Source: Fen-999 sp035654135 (GTDB lineage: Bacteria; Pseudomonadota; Gammaproteobacteria; Burkholderiales; Rhodocyclaceae). Taken from it: 18,522 nucleotides of DNA. Positions 7,808 through 15,632 of the stretch are shown one piece after another (the first letter of the stretch is position 1; every line of letters begins with the position of its first letter). The position numbers were made by a program, and so were the translations under genes. The DNA lies in NCBI GenBank assembly GCA_035654135.1, contig DASRXN010000008.1:1-18522 (forward strand), written 5' to 3'. The notes under the pieces are model-generated. The model saw nothing but the letters and a program-made list of their open reading frames with translations. It was not told the DNA's origin and ran no database searches.

Positions 7808-8596
7808 CTATTTCGCCGGCTTGATGTGTCCGATCGCGGCCGAGATGGCCTCGGCCGTGGCCTGCAGCAGCGGCACCCAGTCCGGGTCGTAGCGCTCGGC
7901 CGGAGCGGAAACCGACAGCCCGGCAACGACGTCTCCCGTGTCGTCGCGCACCGGCGCCGCGATGCAGCGCAGGCCCTGCTCGATCTCCTCGTTATCGTAG
8001 GCGACGCCGTGCCGGCGCACCCGCTCGATTTCCTTTTCCAGCGCCGGCAGGGAAGTGATCGACGTCGGCGTCAGGCCCGGCAGGCCGGTGCGGCGGGCAT
8101 ACTCGCGCAGTTCGTCGCGTCCACCCTCGGCCAGATAGAGCTTGCCGGCCGCGGTCACGTGCAGCGGCGCCCGCGCGCCGACCAGGTGCACCACCCGCAC
8201 CGACGAGCGGCCGCTTGACGTCCGCTCGACATAGACGATCTCATCGCCCTGGCGCACACCGAGGTTCACACTTTCGCCTATCTTTTCGTGCAACGCCTGC
8301 ATCTGCGGCATCGCCGAGTCGCGGATGTTGATGCGCGACTTGACGACATTGCCCAGTTCCAGCAGCCGGATGCCGAGCCGGTAAGTGCCGGGGTCGGCCC
8401 GCTCGACGAAACCGGAAACCGCCATGGCCGCCAGGATCCGGTGCGCGGTCGAGGGATGCAGCCCTGTCTCCAGCGCCAGTTGCTTCAGACTCACCGGATC
8501 GTGGTAGTACGAGAGGACATCGAGAAGTTTCATCATGCGCTCGATGACCTGGATCGGACTCTTTGCTTCGGCGGATTGGGCAAGCGGACGCGGCAT
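7808..8596 (-). CDS. IclR family transcriptional regulator
   Basis: This is a 262-residue regulator with the IclR layout. A winged helix-turn-helix lies at about residues 15-75, with the recognition part in LALETGLHPSTAHRILAAM at about 40-58. A C-terminal effector-binding domain follows at about 85-250, including the conserved VTAAGKLYLA and IAAPVRDDTGDVVAGLSVSAP segments. IclR proteins usually sense small aromatic or carboxylic acids. It is transcribed divergently from the lut operon across a very short gap, so control of that operon and of itself is likely. The chosen start is the ATG at 8596. An in-frame GTG at 8632 would add 12 residues and leave only 38 bases to lutA. Neither start has a clear Shine-Dalgarno. 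The effector cannot be read from sequence; lactate or another 2-hydroxyacid is a guess from context. Confidence 0.92.
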   Translation of the reverse strand: MPRPLAQSAEAKSPIQVIERMMKLLDVLSYYHDPVSLKQLALETGLHPSTAHRILAAMAVSGFVERADPGTYRLGIRLLELGNVVKSRINIRDSAMPQMQALHEKIGESVNLGVRQGDEIVYVERTSSGRSSVRVVHLVGARAPLHVTAAGKLYLAEGGRDELREYARRTGLPGLTPTSITSLPALEKEIERVRRHGVAYDNEEIEQGLRCIAAPVRDDTGDVVAGLSVSAPAERYDPDWVPLLQATAEAISAAIGHIKPAK

Positions 8597-8670
8597 GGGA
8601 TCGGGTTCCGGAAGGTGTCGGAAGTATGCCACAATGTGAAAAATCGCGGCTTCGAATTACGGGGGATTTG
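8597..8670 (+). promoter_or_regulatory. iclR/lutA divergent control region
   Basis: This 74-base region separates the IclR-type gene from lutA. TGC-CACAAT at 8627-8635 reads as an extended -10 box for lutA, with a leader of about 30 bases ending in a GGGGGA Shine-Dalgarno at 8661-8666. The short palindromes TTCCGGAA (8607-8614), CACA-A-TGTG (8630-8638) and TTCGAA (8651-8656) are candidate half-sites for the regulator. No convincing -35 box is present. The same TGCCACAAT string occurs in the pckG/maeB gap. The assignment is inferred. Confidence 0.35.
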
Positions 8671-9396
8671 ATGCGGGTTGCACTCTTCGTCACCTGCCTG
8701 GTCGACATGATGCGGCCGCGCATCGGCTTCGCCGTCATCCGATTGCTGGAAGCGGCCGGATGCGAGGTGATCGTGCCGGATTCCCAAACCTGCTGCGGCC
8801 AGCCGGCCTTCAACAGCGGCGACCGGGCTTCGGCGGCGATGCTGGCGAAGAAAGTAATCGCCGAGTTCGAGGGCTACGAATACGTCGTCGCGCCCTCGGG
8901 CTCCTGCGCCGATCAGATCCGCAATGAGTATCCGGGGCTGTTTGCCGATGATCCCGAATGGCACGGACGCGCCGTCGCGCTGGCCAGCCGCGTTCACGAA
9001 CTCACGGATTTCCTCGTCAATGTCGCCAGAGTTGACAAACTGCCCGGCAATTTTTGCGGCAGCATCACTTACCATGATTCCTGTGCCGGCCTGCGCAGCC
9101 TCGGCATCAAGCGCCAGCCGCGCCAACTGCTGGCGAAGCTCCCCGGCGTCGAACTGAAGGAGATGCCGGGCGCCGAGGAGTGCTGCGGCTTCGGCGGCAC
9201 CTTCTCGGTCAAGTTCGGCGACGTCTCGGCCGCCATCGCCGAGCGGAAATGCGCCAACGCCTGCACGACGGGCGCCGACGCCATCGTTGGCGGCGATCTT
9301 GGCTGCCTGCTCAATATCGAAGGTAAGCTGCGGCGAATGGGCGACGAGACTACGCGTGTTCTCCACGTCGCCGAAGTCCTGGCTGGAGACGACTGA
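8671..9396 (+). CDS. lutA: L-lactate utilisation Fe-S protein LutA
   Basis: This 241-residue protein belongs to the CCG-domain Fe-S family (LutA/YkgE). With LutB and LutC it forms the oxidoreductase that converts L-lactate to pyruvate in Bacillus and many proteobacteria. Two cysteine-rich CCG domains are visible: C9 with CCGQPAFNSG at 41-50 and C79, then C138 with CCGFGG at 171-176 and C212. The length matches LutA closely. The ATG at 8671 follows GGGGGA with a short spacer. Its TGA overlaps the lutB ATG by one base, so the two are translationally coupled. No membrane segment is seen, so the protein is cytoplasmic. A glycolate oxidase-like subunit is the main alternative, but the complete lutABC neighbourhood argues for Lut. 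Confidence 0.92.
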   Translation: MRVALFVTCLVDMMRPRIGFAVIRLLEAAGCEVIVPDSQTCCGQPAFNSGDRASAAMLAKKVIAEFEGYEYVVAPSGSCADQIRNEYPGLFADDPEWHGRAVALASRVHELTDFLVNVARVDKLPGNFCGSITYHDSCAGLRSLGIKRQPRQLLAKLPGVELKEMPGAEECCGFGGTFSVKFGDVSAAIAERKCANACTTGADAIVGGDLGCLLNIEGKLRRMGDETTRVLHVAEVLAGDD

Positions 9397-10814
9397 TGCA
9401 GATCCGCTCCATGTTCTTCAAGGCCAACGCTGCGTCGGCGCTGGCCAACCCCGTATTGCAGGGGAACATGCGTATGTCCAAGGGCAAGTTCGTGGACAAG
9501 CGGCGTACCGCCATCACTGACTTTCAGGCCGAGGGCGGCGATTTCGAAGCCCTGCGCGAAGCCGGCGCCGAATTGCGCAACCGCGTGTTGAACGACCTCG
9601 ACCTCTGGCTGGAGAGATTCGAATCGGCGGCGATTGCAACCGGCGCCACGGTGCTGTGGGCCAAGGACGGTGCCGAGGTTTGCCGGCACGTCGTCGACAT
9701 CGCCCGTCGGCACGGCGTCAAAAAGGCGGCCAAGTCGAAGTCCATGCTCTCCGAGGAGGCCGGACTCAACCAGGCACTGGAGGCGGCCGGCATACAGCCG
9801 GTGGAAACTGACCTCGGCGAGTACATCCTCCAGATCAACGACAACGAGCCACCCTCGCACATCATCGCGCCGGTGGTGCACAAGGGCCTCGACGAGGTGG
9901 CCGACCTGTTCGCAAGGGTGCACAAGACGCCGCGCAAGACCGAGATTCCGGAACTCACGCGCGAGGCGCGTGAAGTACTGCGCCAGCACTTTCTCGATGC
10001 CGACATGGGCATCTCGGGCGGAAACTTCCTCGTTGCCGAAACCGGTTCCGTCGCGCTCGTCACCAACGAGGGCAACGGCCGCATGGTCACCACCCTGCCG
10101 CGCGTGCATGTGGTCGTCACCGGCATCGAGAAGGTGACCCCGACCCTGGAAGACCTCTCGCTGCTGCTGCGCCTGCTCATCCGCTCGGCCACCGGCCAGT
10201 CGATTTCCAACTACGTGTCGCTGCTCACCGGCATCAAGCAGCCGGAGGAGCACGACGGCCCCGAGCACCTATATTTCGTGCTGGTCGATAACGGTCGTGC
10301 CGACGTGGTCGCTTCCGAGTTCCAGGACATGCTGCGCTGCATCCGCTGCGGCGCCTGTATGAACCATTGCCCTGTCTATCAGACCATCGGCGGCCACGCC
10401 TACGGCTGGGTTTACCCGGGGCCGATGGGTTCGGTGCTGACGCCGCTCTACATGGGCCTCGACAAGGCCATTGACCTGCCGCATGCGGCGACCCTGTGCA
10501 ACCAGTGCGGCGTAGTCTGCCCGGTAAAGATTCCGCTGCCCGAACTTCTGCGCAAGCTGCGCGAAAAGCAGGTGGAGAAGGGCCTGCGGCCGCTGATGGA
10601 ACGCCTGACCCTCAAGGCCTGGGCCTGGGTAGCTTGTCGGCCGAAGCTCTACGCGGTCGGTACCCGGTTCGGCGTACGCTATCTCAGCTGGTTGGCTGGC
10701 GGCCGCGACCGTATCGGTGCACTCGGCATTGCGCCCGGTTGGACTGATGGCCGTGACTTCCCCGCGCCGCAGGGCAAGACTTTCCGCGAGATGCATGCGG
10801 CGAGGCAGCGCTGA
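9396..10814 (+). CDS. lutB: L-lactate utilisation Fe-S protein LutB
   Basis: This 472-residue LutB/YkgF homologue is the iron-sulphur core of the lactate-oxidising complex. An N-terminal LUD domain (about 60-290) contains SEEAGLNQALEAAGI at 119-133 and GNFLVAETGSVALVTNEGNG around 209-228. A ferredoxin-like part follows with C315-x2-C318-x2-C321-x3-C325P and C368-x2-C371-x3-C375P, which can bind two [4Fe-4S] clusters. The GGHAYGWVYPGPMGSVLTPL segment between them is typical of LutB. The C-terminal LutB domain runs to the end. The start overlaps the lutA stop (TGATG), with GGAG about 7 bases upstream. It overlaps the next gene by one base in the same way. Confidence 0.94.
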   Translation: MQIRSMFFKANAASALANPVLQGNMRMSKGKFVDKRRTAITDFQAEGGDFEALREAGAELRNRVLNDLDLWLERFESAAIATGATVLWAKDGAEVCRHVVDIARRHGVKKAAKSKSMLSEEAGLNQALEAAGIQPVETDLGEYILQINDNEPPSHIIAPVVHKGLDEVADLFARVHKTPRKTEIPELTREAREVLRQHFLDADMGISGGNFLVAETGSVALVTNEGNGRMVTTLPRVHVVVTGIEKVTPTLEDLSLLLRLLIRSATGQSISNYVSLLTGIKQPEEHDGPEHLYFVLVDNGRADVVASEFQDMLRCIRCGACMNHCPVYQTIGGHAYGWVYPGPMGSVLTPLYMGLDKAIDLPHAATLCNQCGVVCPVKIPLPELLRKLREKQVEKGLRPLMERLTLKAWAWVACRPKLYAVGTRFGVRYLSWLAGGRDRIGALGIAPGWTDGRDFPAPQGKTFREMHAARQR

Positions 10815-11761
10815 TGGAACACGTTGTCTTTCTGGAGAAGGACTCGATCCGGGCGACGGTGCGTCGGCCAGCTTTCCCCCATACCTGGACCGAGTACGAG
10901 AAGACTGCGCCTAATGAGGTGTTCGATCGCCTCCAGGATGCCACCATCGCCATTACCAACAAGGTGATATTGACGGGCGAACTGCTGGCACGCCTGCCAA
11001 AGCTGCGGCTAATCGCCGAGGCTGCCACCGGCACCGACAACATCGACCTGGCCTGGTGCCGCGAGCACAAACTGCCGGTAACCAACATCCGCGGCTACGC
11101 TGCCGACACCGTGCCCGAGCATGTCTTCATGCTGCTGCTGGCGCTGCGTCGGCAGTTGCCGGCCTACCGGGCCGATGTCGCGGCGGGCAAGTGGCAGGGT
11201 TCGCCGACGTTTTGCCTCTTCAGTCATCCGATCCGCGACTTGACGGGTTCGACCTTGGGCATCTTCGGCCGTGGCTCGCTGGGGCAGGGCGTGGCCCGCC
11301 TGGCCGAGGCCTTTGGCATGCGCGTGCTATGGGGCGAGCACAAGGGCGCTGCCGCAGTGCGCGATGGCTATGCCCCGTTCGAGACGGTGCTGGCGGAGTC
11401 GGATGCGATTTCGATGCACTGTCCGCTCAACGACCAGACGCGCGCCATGATCGGCGCGGCGGAGTTGCGTGCCATGAAGCCGGAGACCATTCTCATCAAC
11501 ACCGCGCGCGGCGGCCTGGTCGACGAGGTGGCGCTGGCGCGGGCGTTGCAGGAGAACTGGATCGCCGGTGCCGGCTTCGACGTGCTGTCGAAGGAACCGC
11601 CACGCGACGGCAATCCGCTACTGGCATTGAATCTGCCCAATCTGATCGTTACACCCCATGTCGCCTGGGCTTCGGACAAGGCCATGCAGGCGCTGGCCGA
11701 TCAATTGATCGACAACATGGAAGCCTTCGTCCGGGGCGAGGAAAGGAACCGCGTGGCATGA
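10814..11761 (+). CDS. NAD(P)-dependent D-2-hydroxyacid dehydrogenase
   Basis: This 315-residue member of the D-isomer-specific 2-hydroxyacid dehydrogenase family should interconvert a 2-oxoacid and its D-2-hydroxyacid with NAD(P)H. The dinucleotide motif GRGSLG lies at 152-157. The catalytic triad is visible as R232 (in NTARGG), E261 (in SKEPP) and H282 (in PHVAWAS). The substrate-loop segment ATGTDNID is at 71-78. Overall it resembles the glycerate dehydrogenase/hydroxypyruvate reductase (HprA) group, but D-lactate or glyoxylate reduction is also possible. The notable point is its place: it starts one base inside lutB and ends four bases inside lutC (ATGA), so it is built into the lactate operon. 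The substrate is not determined. Confidence 0.93.
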   Translation: MEHVVFLEKDSIRATVRRPAFPHTWTEYEKTAPNEVFDRLQDATIAITNKVILTGELLARLPKLRLIAEAATGTDNIDLAWCREHKLPVTNIRGYAADTVPEHVFMLLLALRRQLPAYRADVAAGKWQGSPTFCLFSHPIRDLTGSTLGIFGRGSLGQGVARLAEAFGMRVLWGEHKGAAAVRDGYAPFETVLAESDAISMHCPLNDQTRAMIGAAELRAMKPETILINTARGGLVDEVALARALQENWIAGAGFDVLSKEPPRDGNPLLALNLPNLIVTPHVAWASDKAMQALADQLIDNMEAFVRGEERNRVA

Positions 11762-12411
11762 GTTCTCGTGACGACATCCTCGGCCGTGTGCGCGCAAGGC
11801 TCGGCCGCAACGCCGACAACGCGGCGGCTGCCGGCCGTGTCATCGATGCTAGCCTGGCCGCGCATCGACAGGGACCCCGGCCGCGCGTGGGGGGCGATTT
11901 GCTGGCACATTTCCAGCGGAAGTCCGAAGTCTTGTCGACATCGGTGGATGCCATCGCCGACTGGTCGGCGGTGCCGGCCGCCGTGGCGCGTTACCTTACT
12001 GCGCAGGTTCTGCCGATGCAGGCGGTCGGCTGGCCGCTGGTGGCGGGGCATGCGTGGACGGAGGCGGGCATCGAATTCGAGGCCCGCGGCGCCGTCGACG
12101 CCGACCTGGTCGGCATCACCGGCTGCTTCTGCGTCATCGCCGAGACCGGCACGCTGATGCTGCTTTCCGGCCCCGATACGCCGGGCTCGGTCAGTTTGTT
12201 GCCGGAAACGCATGTCGCCGTCGTCGCAGCTTCACGCATCGTGCCGGGCATGGAAGAGGCATGGAACCTGGCGCGCGCCGAGCGTGGCGAAATGCCCCGT
12301 GCCGTCAGCTTCATTTCCGGCCCGTCGCGCACAGGCGACATCGAACAGACCATCGTCCTCGGCGCGCATGGCCCGTATCGAGTGCACGTGGTGATAGTGG
12401 AGAATGCCTAG
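11758..12411 (+). CDS. lutC: Lactate utilisation protein LutC (LUD domain)
   Basis: This is a 217-residue LUD-domain protein of the LutC/YkgG type, the third subunit of the lactate-oxidising system. It starts MSSRDDILGRVRARLGR, typical of the family. The conserved core DADLVGITGCFCVIAETGTL lies around residues 116-135, followed by SLLPETHVAVV. No cysteine cluster is present, as expected for LutC. The ATG overlaps the dehydrogenase TGA in ATGA, and AAAGGA lies upstream. The frame stays open far upstream through the dehydrogenase gene; that is a GC-rich shadow and not part of the protein. Its TAG stop shares the tetranucleotide CTAG with the stop of the convergent penicillin-binding protein gene. 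Confidence 0.92.
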   Translation: MSSRDDILGRVRARLGRNADNAAAAGRVIDASLAAHRQGPRPRVGGDLLAHFQRKSEVLSTSVDAIADWSAVPAAVARYLTAQVLPMQAVGWPLVAGHAWTEAGIEFEARGAVDADLVGITGCFCVIAETGTLMLLSGPDTPGSVSLLPETHVAVVAASRIVPGMEEAWNLARAERGEMPRAVSFISGPSRTGDIEQTIVLGAHGPYRVHVVIVENA

Positions 12412-15400
12412 CTCTCGCGGTTGTCGGGCCGCGCAACATCATCCGCTGGTGACGCCTTGTCGCTTCTTGGCGTATTGGCACAGCGCTCCGGCCCCGCATC
12501 CTTGCCGGCGATCACGGGCTGCAGCGCCGGCTGGAGCTCTTTGAGAATCTGTACCGGCAGTGCCGAAGTGAAGTCGTAGCCGGCGGCTCTTGCCCCCGGC
12601 ACAAAGGCAGTGACCACGCCGTAGAAGCGGTCACCGAGGTAGAAGGCGAAGGTTGCCGCGCGGTTCATCACGTGCGAACTTTTGACCGTGCCGTCCGCGC
12701 CGACAACCTGGAAGCGATGATCGCCGGTTCCGGTCTTGCCGCCGACGGCTATCGTCTTGTCGTCGACATCGCGGTAAACGTCCTTGACGCGCCTGGCAGT
12801 ACCGTTATCGACGACGCGCAGTAAAGTCCGCCGCGCAACTTGCGCGATTTCGACTGGCAGCACCCGGTCGCCAGCAACGGCATGTCGCTCAAGCCGGGTC
12901 TCGAACGGCGTCGCGGTAGCGAAATGCAACTGGTCGATGCGTACTGTCGGCCGGCGTACGCCATCGTTGACCACGATCCCCATGAGTTCGGCCAGTGCCG
13001 CCGGGCGGTCGGCCGAACTGCCGATGGCGGTTGCCAGGGAAGGCACCAGGTGCTCGAAGGGGTAACCCAGCCGGCGCCATTCGGCAGCGATACGCTCGAA
13101 TGCCGCAACCTCGACGACAATGTCGATGCGTACCTGTTGCGCATGACGAAAACGGCTGGCGAACAGCCAGTGCGCCGCCTCGCGCCGCTCGGCGACACTG
13201 GCTGCGACGATTGCTTGCAGCCCGGCGTCGGGATTGGCCCGCAGGTGTCTAACCAGCCACAGTTCCAGCGGGTGGAGGTGCGCCAGATAGCCCTGGTCGG
13301 ACAAGTTGTAGTGGCGCGTCGCGTGGTTGTCGTATAGACGGTGCAGCCCGGTGTCGGTACCGGCCTTGTCGCCGAGACGCTTGCGCATGAAGGTGAGGAA
13401 AGCGGCAAAGTCGGCTTCCGGCTGCACGGTCAGAAATACCGCCGCCAGCGGTGCCGGCCGCTCCGGCACTGAATCGGCCAGCGCGTCGAGGCGCTCTTGA
13501 GGCGCGATGTCACGGTATTTGTGCCAGAAGGTACGGAGGAAACCGATGCCCTCGCGCTCGGCGAAACGGTTGAGGAAATCCTGCCGCGCCGTTTCGTCTC
13601 CCTCGCGCAGCGAGCGCGCCGGTGCATCCGTCGCCTCATATGCGTGGTAATGCACGATGTCGCGCATGATTCGGACGAAGGAGAGATTCACTGACTGCTC
13701 GAGCGCTTCGGCCACACTCGGATTGGTGCCGTCTTCTTCATGCTTGAAATTGGCAAAATGGTGCACGCCACCGCCGGTGAAGAAAGTTTCGTGTGGACTT
13801 GCCGAATAGCGCCGTTCCATCGCCGCCTCCAGCATAGCCGTGAGGCCGCGGTCCTTGCTGCCGCGCAGATGAGCGATCGCCCAGCGGGTCAACCGGTCGC
13901 CGGGTTTCGTGGCGACGCCGGCCAGGGATCTTGCGTCGAGACGCGCGTAGCGCTGGTGCAGATCGGCGATGGCGCCGAGGTATGAGATCAGTGTGCGGAA
14001 CTTGGCGCTGGAGCCCAAGTCGAGCTTGGTTCCGGCGTTGATGTCGAGCGGCTGGTTGAGGTTGTCGGCCTGCACGCGCAAGAGATTGCCGAGAGGTGTT
14101 TTCTCGTAGAGCGCAAAGCTGTAATTGACACTGGCCGGATCGCCGCGACCAAGCAGTCGCTTCTCCCGGAATCCGGCGCAGCCAAGGTAATCTGCCTTGG
14201 CGAGATGGCCAAGCAAGGCCGTTACCCTAGACTGTGCAGTGGCGTCCAGCGTGGTTCGCGCCTCAAGATCGAAACGGTCGAGTGCATACGGATCATCCAC
14301 GCCAAGGAGGTCACCGAGCACCCCACGAATATCGTTCACCGCCTTGCGTTCCACAAAGGAAACCGGTTCGTTCTCACGTATGCGCCTCGTCAACGTCAGC
14401 CGTGTGCGCAAGGCATCGTTACTCAAGCTGTAGAAAATGCCGCCCTCCCTGGACAGCAGGCGCAGGTAACTGTCGGTCAGACTGTCGAGACGTTCCTGCG
14501 ACTCGACCAGAAGACCGGAAGGGCGGCGCTGTGCGACGATCAACGACAAGGCTTCCCTGAATGCCTGGGCCCGGGCTGCCGGGTCGGCGGCGGGATCAGC
14601 CAGCAAGCGATTGGCGGCATCAAAGTCGCGGCCATACCACGCCCACAGACCATCGCCCAGGCCATTGACCTCGCCATAGCCGGCAAGCCCCGCCAGAGGT
14701 ACCGAGTTGAGATAGTCGAGAACGATGCGCTGCCGCGCGGCCAAGGTTCCTTCACCGTCCTGATAGGCCCGCAGGGAGGCAGAGACCATCTGCCGCAACT
14801 TGTCGTCGGTGTCGCGCGTGCGTCCCCCGGGGGAATGTCTGAACTTCTCTATCTGGGTGGCCAGCGTACTGCCACCCGCACGTGCGCCTTCGAAATCAAA
14901 CGCGCGCAAGGTCTGACCGAGAGCTACGCGAGTCAAGCGCCCCCAATCCACCGCAGGGTTGCGCGTCGGGTGGTCGGGGTCAAGCAGATCATGGTTCTCG
15001 ACATAGAGCAAGGCGGCGATCAGCACAGGTGGGATGGCCTCGAACGACCTGTACTGCCGTTCTGGATATCGACTGGCATAGAGCGGTATTCCGTTGCGGT
15101 CGAGCAGAGTCAGCCCGGCCTGCGACTTTTCGCGGTAGACCGGGTAATAGCCGCGGCGGGTGATGCCACGAAATCGGTCGGACTGCCGGGCCTGGGCGGA
15201 AATGTCATATCCCGCCGCGTGCAGGCGCGGCAGCATGTCCTTCATCCGGCTGTAACCGAGACGGATATTGTAGGGGCCGGATTCTGGCAGCCAGAGATCG
15301 GCATTGACCCCGGCCTGCATTTCCCAGGTGATGTCACGCGCGATGGCGGAGAAAAGGCGTGCCTGCAGGCGCGAATCGCGGACTTCAATCAATGCCGCCG

Positions 15401-15503
15401 CCAGTACCGCCAACAACACGACGGCGATTGCAATCCAGAGAATGGGGTAACGCTGCCGGGGCTTTTCGGGCCCGGCGCCGGTGGGTAACGATTCGCTTTC
15501 CAT
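12408..15503 (-). CDS. Large divergent class A penicillin-binding protein
   Basis: This 1031-residue inner-membrane protein has one N-terminal transmembrane segment (about 20-40) and a periplasmic body. A GT51 transglycosylase-like domain spans about 130-350, with E169 as motif-1 glutamate, GGSTLATQ at 210-217 and IVLDYLN at 260-266. A transpeptidase domain follows with SSAK (nucleophile S498, K501), SVN (604-606) and KTGTG (923-927). Two things are odd. Motif 1 reads ENHDLL where ED-x-x-F is usual, and the motif-3 RKxxE equivalent reads DKLRQ, replacing the second conserved Glu. The distance from SxN to KTG is about 320 residues, far longer than in ordinary class A enzymes. Penicillin binding is well supported; glycan polymerisation is uncertain. 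I chose the ATG at 15503 over a TTG at 15539. Neither has a strong Shine-Dalgarno. Confidence 0.85.
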   Translation of the reverse strand: MESESLPTGAGPEKPRQRYPILWIAIAVVLLAVLAAALIEVRDSRLQARLFSAIARDITWEMQAGVNADLWLPESGPYNIRLGYSRMKDMLPRLHAAGYDISAQARQSDRFRGITRRGYYPVYREKSQAGLTLLDRNGIPLYASRYPERQYRSFEAIPPVLIAALLYVENHDLLDPDHPTRNPAVDWGRLTRVALGQTLRAFDFEGARAGGSTLATQIEKFRHSPGGRTRDTDDKLRQMVSASLRAYQDGEGTLAARQRIVLDYLNSVPLAGLAGYGEVNGLGDGLWAWYGRDFDAANRLLADPAADPAARAQAFREALSLIVAQRRPSGLLVESQERLDSLTDSYLRLLSREGGIFYSLSNDALRTRLTLTRRIRENEPVSFVERKAVNDIRGVLGDLLGVDDPYALDRFDLEARTTLDATAQSRVTALLGHLAKADYLGCAGFREKRLLGRGDPASVNYSFALYEKTPLGNLLRVQADNLNQPLDINAGTKLDLGSSAKFRTLISYLGAIADLHQRYARLDARSLAGVATKPGDRLTRWAIAHLRGSKDRGLTAMLEAAMERRYSASPHETFFTGGGVHHFANFKHEEDGTNPSVAEALEQSVNLSFVRIMRDIVHYHAYEATDAPARSLREGDETARQDFLNRFAEREGIGFLRTFWHKYRDIAPQERLDALADSVPERPAPLAAVFLTVQPEADFAAFLTFMRKRLGDKAGTDTGLHRLYDNHATRHYNLSDQGYLAHLHPLELWLVRHLRANPDAGLQAIVAASVAERREAAHWLFASRFRHAQQVRIDIVVEVAAFERIAAEWRRLGYPFEHLVPSLATAIGSSADRPAALAELMGIVVNDGVRRPTVRIDQLHFATATPFETRLERHAVAGDRVLPVEIAQVARRTLLRVVDNGTARRVKDVYRDVDDKTIAVGGKTGTGDHRFQVVGADGTVKSSHVMNRAATFAFYLGDRFYGVVTAFVPGARAAGYDFTSALPVQILKELQPALQPVIAGKDAGPERCANTPRSDKASPADDVARPDNRES

Positions 15504-15632
15504 TCTGTTTGCCACACTCAAGCGAATCAGTATTCGCAAAGATTACTCTACCGCATCATCGGCTGATTTCTATTGCCATCAGTATACATGGAGGATCGAG
15601 CGCGCCATTGGGCAACGACTACCCGCCGGCCG
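15504..15632 (-). promoter_or_regulatory. Upstream region of the large PBP gene
   Basis: This 129-base gap lies between ppnN and the PBP gene on the same strand. It is relatively AT-rich towards the PBP. A good -10 hexamer TATACT is present on the minus strand (15586-15581), about 78 bases before the ATG, without a recognisable -35 box. No hairpin with a T-run follows ppnN, so read-through from ppnN is possible. The promoter call is weak. Confidence 0.25.

Noticed and set aside
11056..11757. Upstream extension of the lutC frame through the dehydrogenase gene
   Set aside because: The family N-terminus begins at the ATG at 11758 with an ATGA overlap and a Shine-Dalgarno. The upstream part is out-of-frame translation of a well-supported gene.
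14205..15488. Plus-strand open frame of about 427 codons antisense to the PBP
   Set aside because: It has low-complexity composition and no motif, and it lies wholly within a gene with intact transpeptidase motifs.
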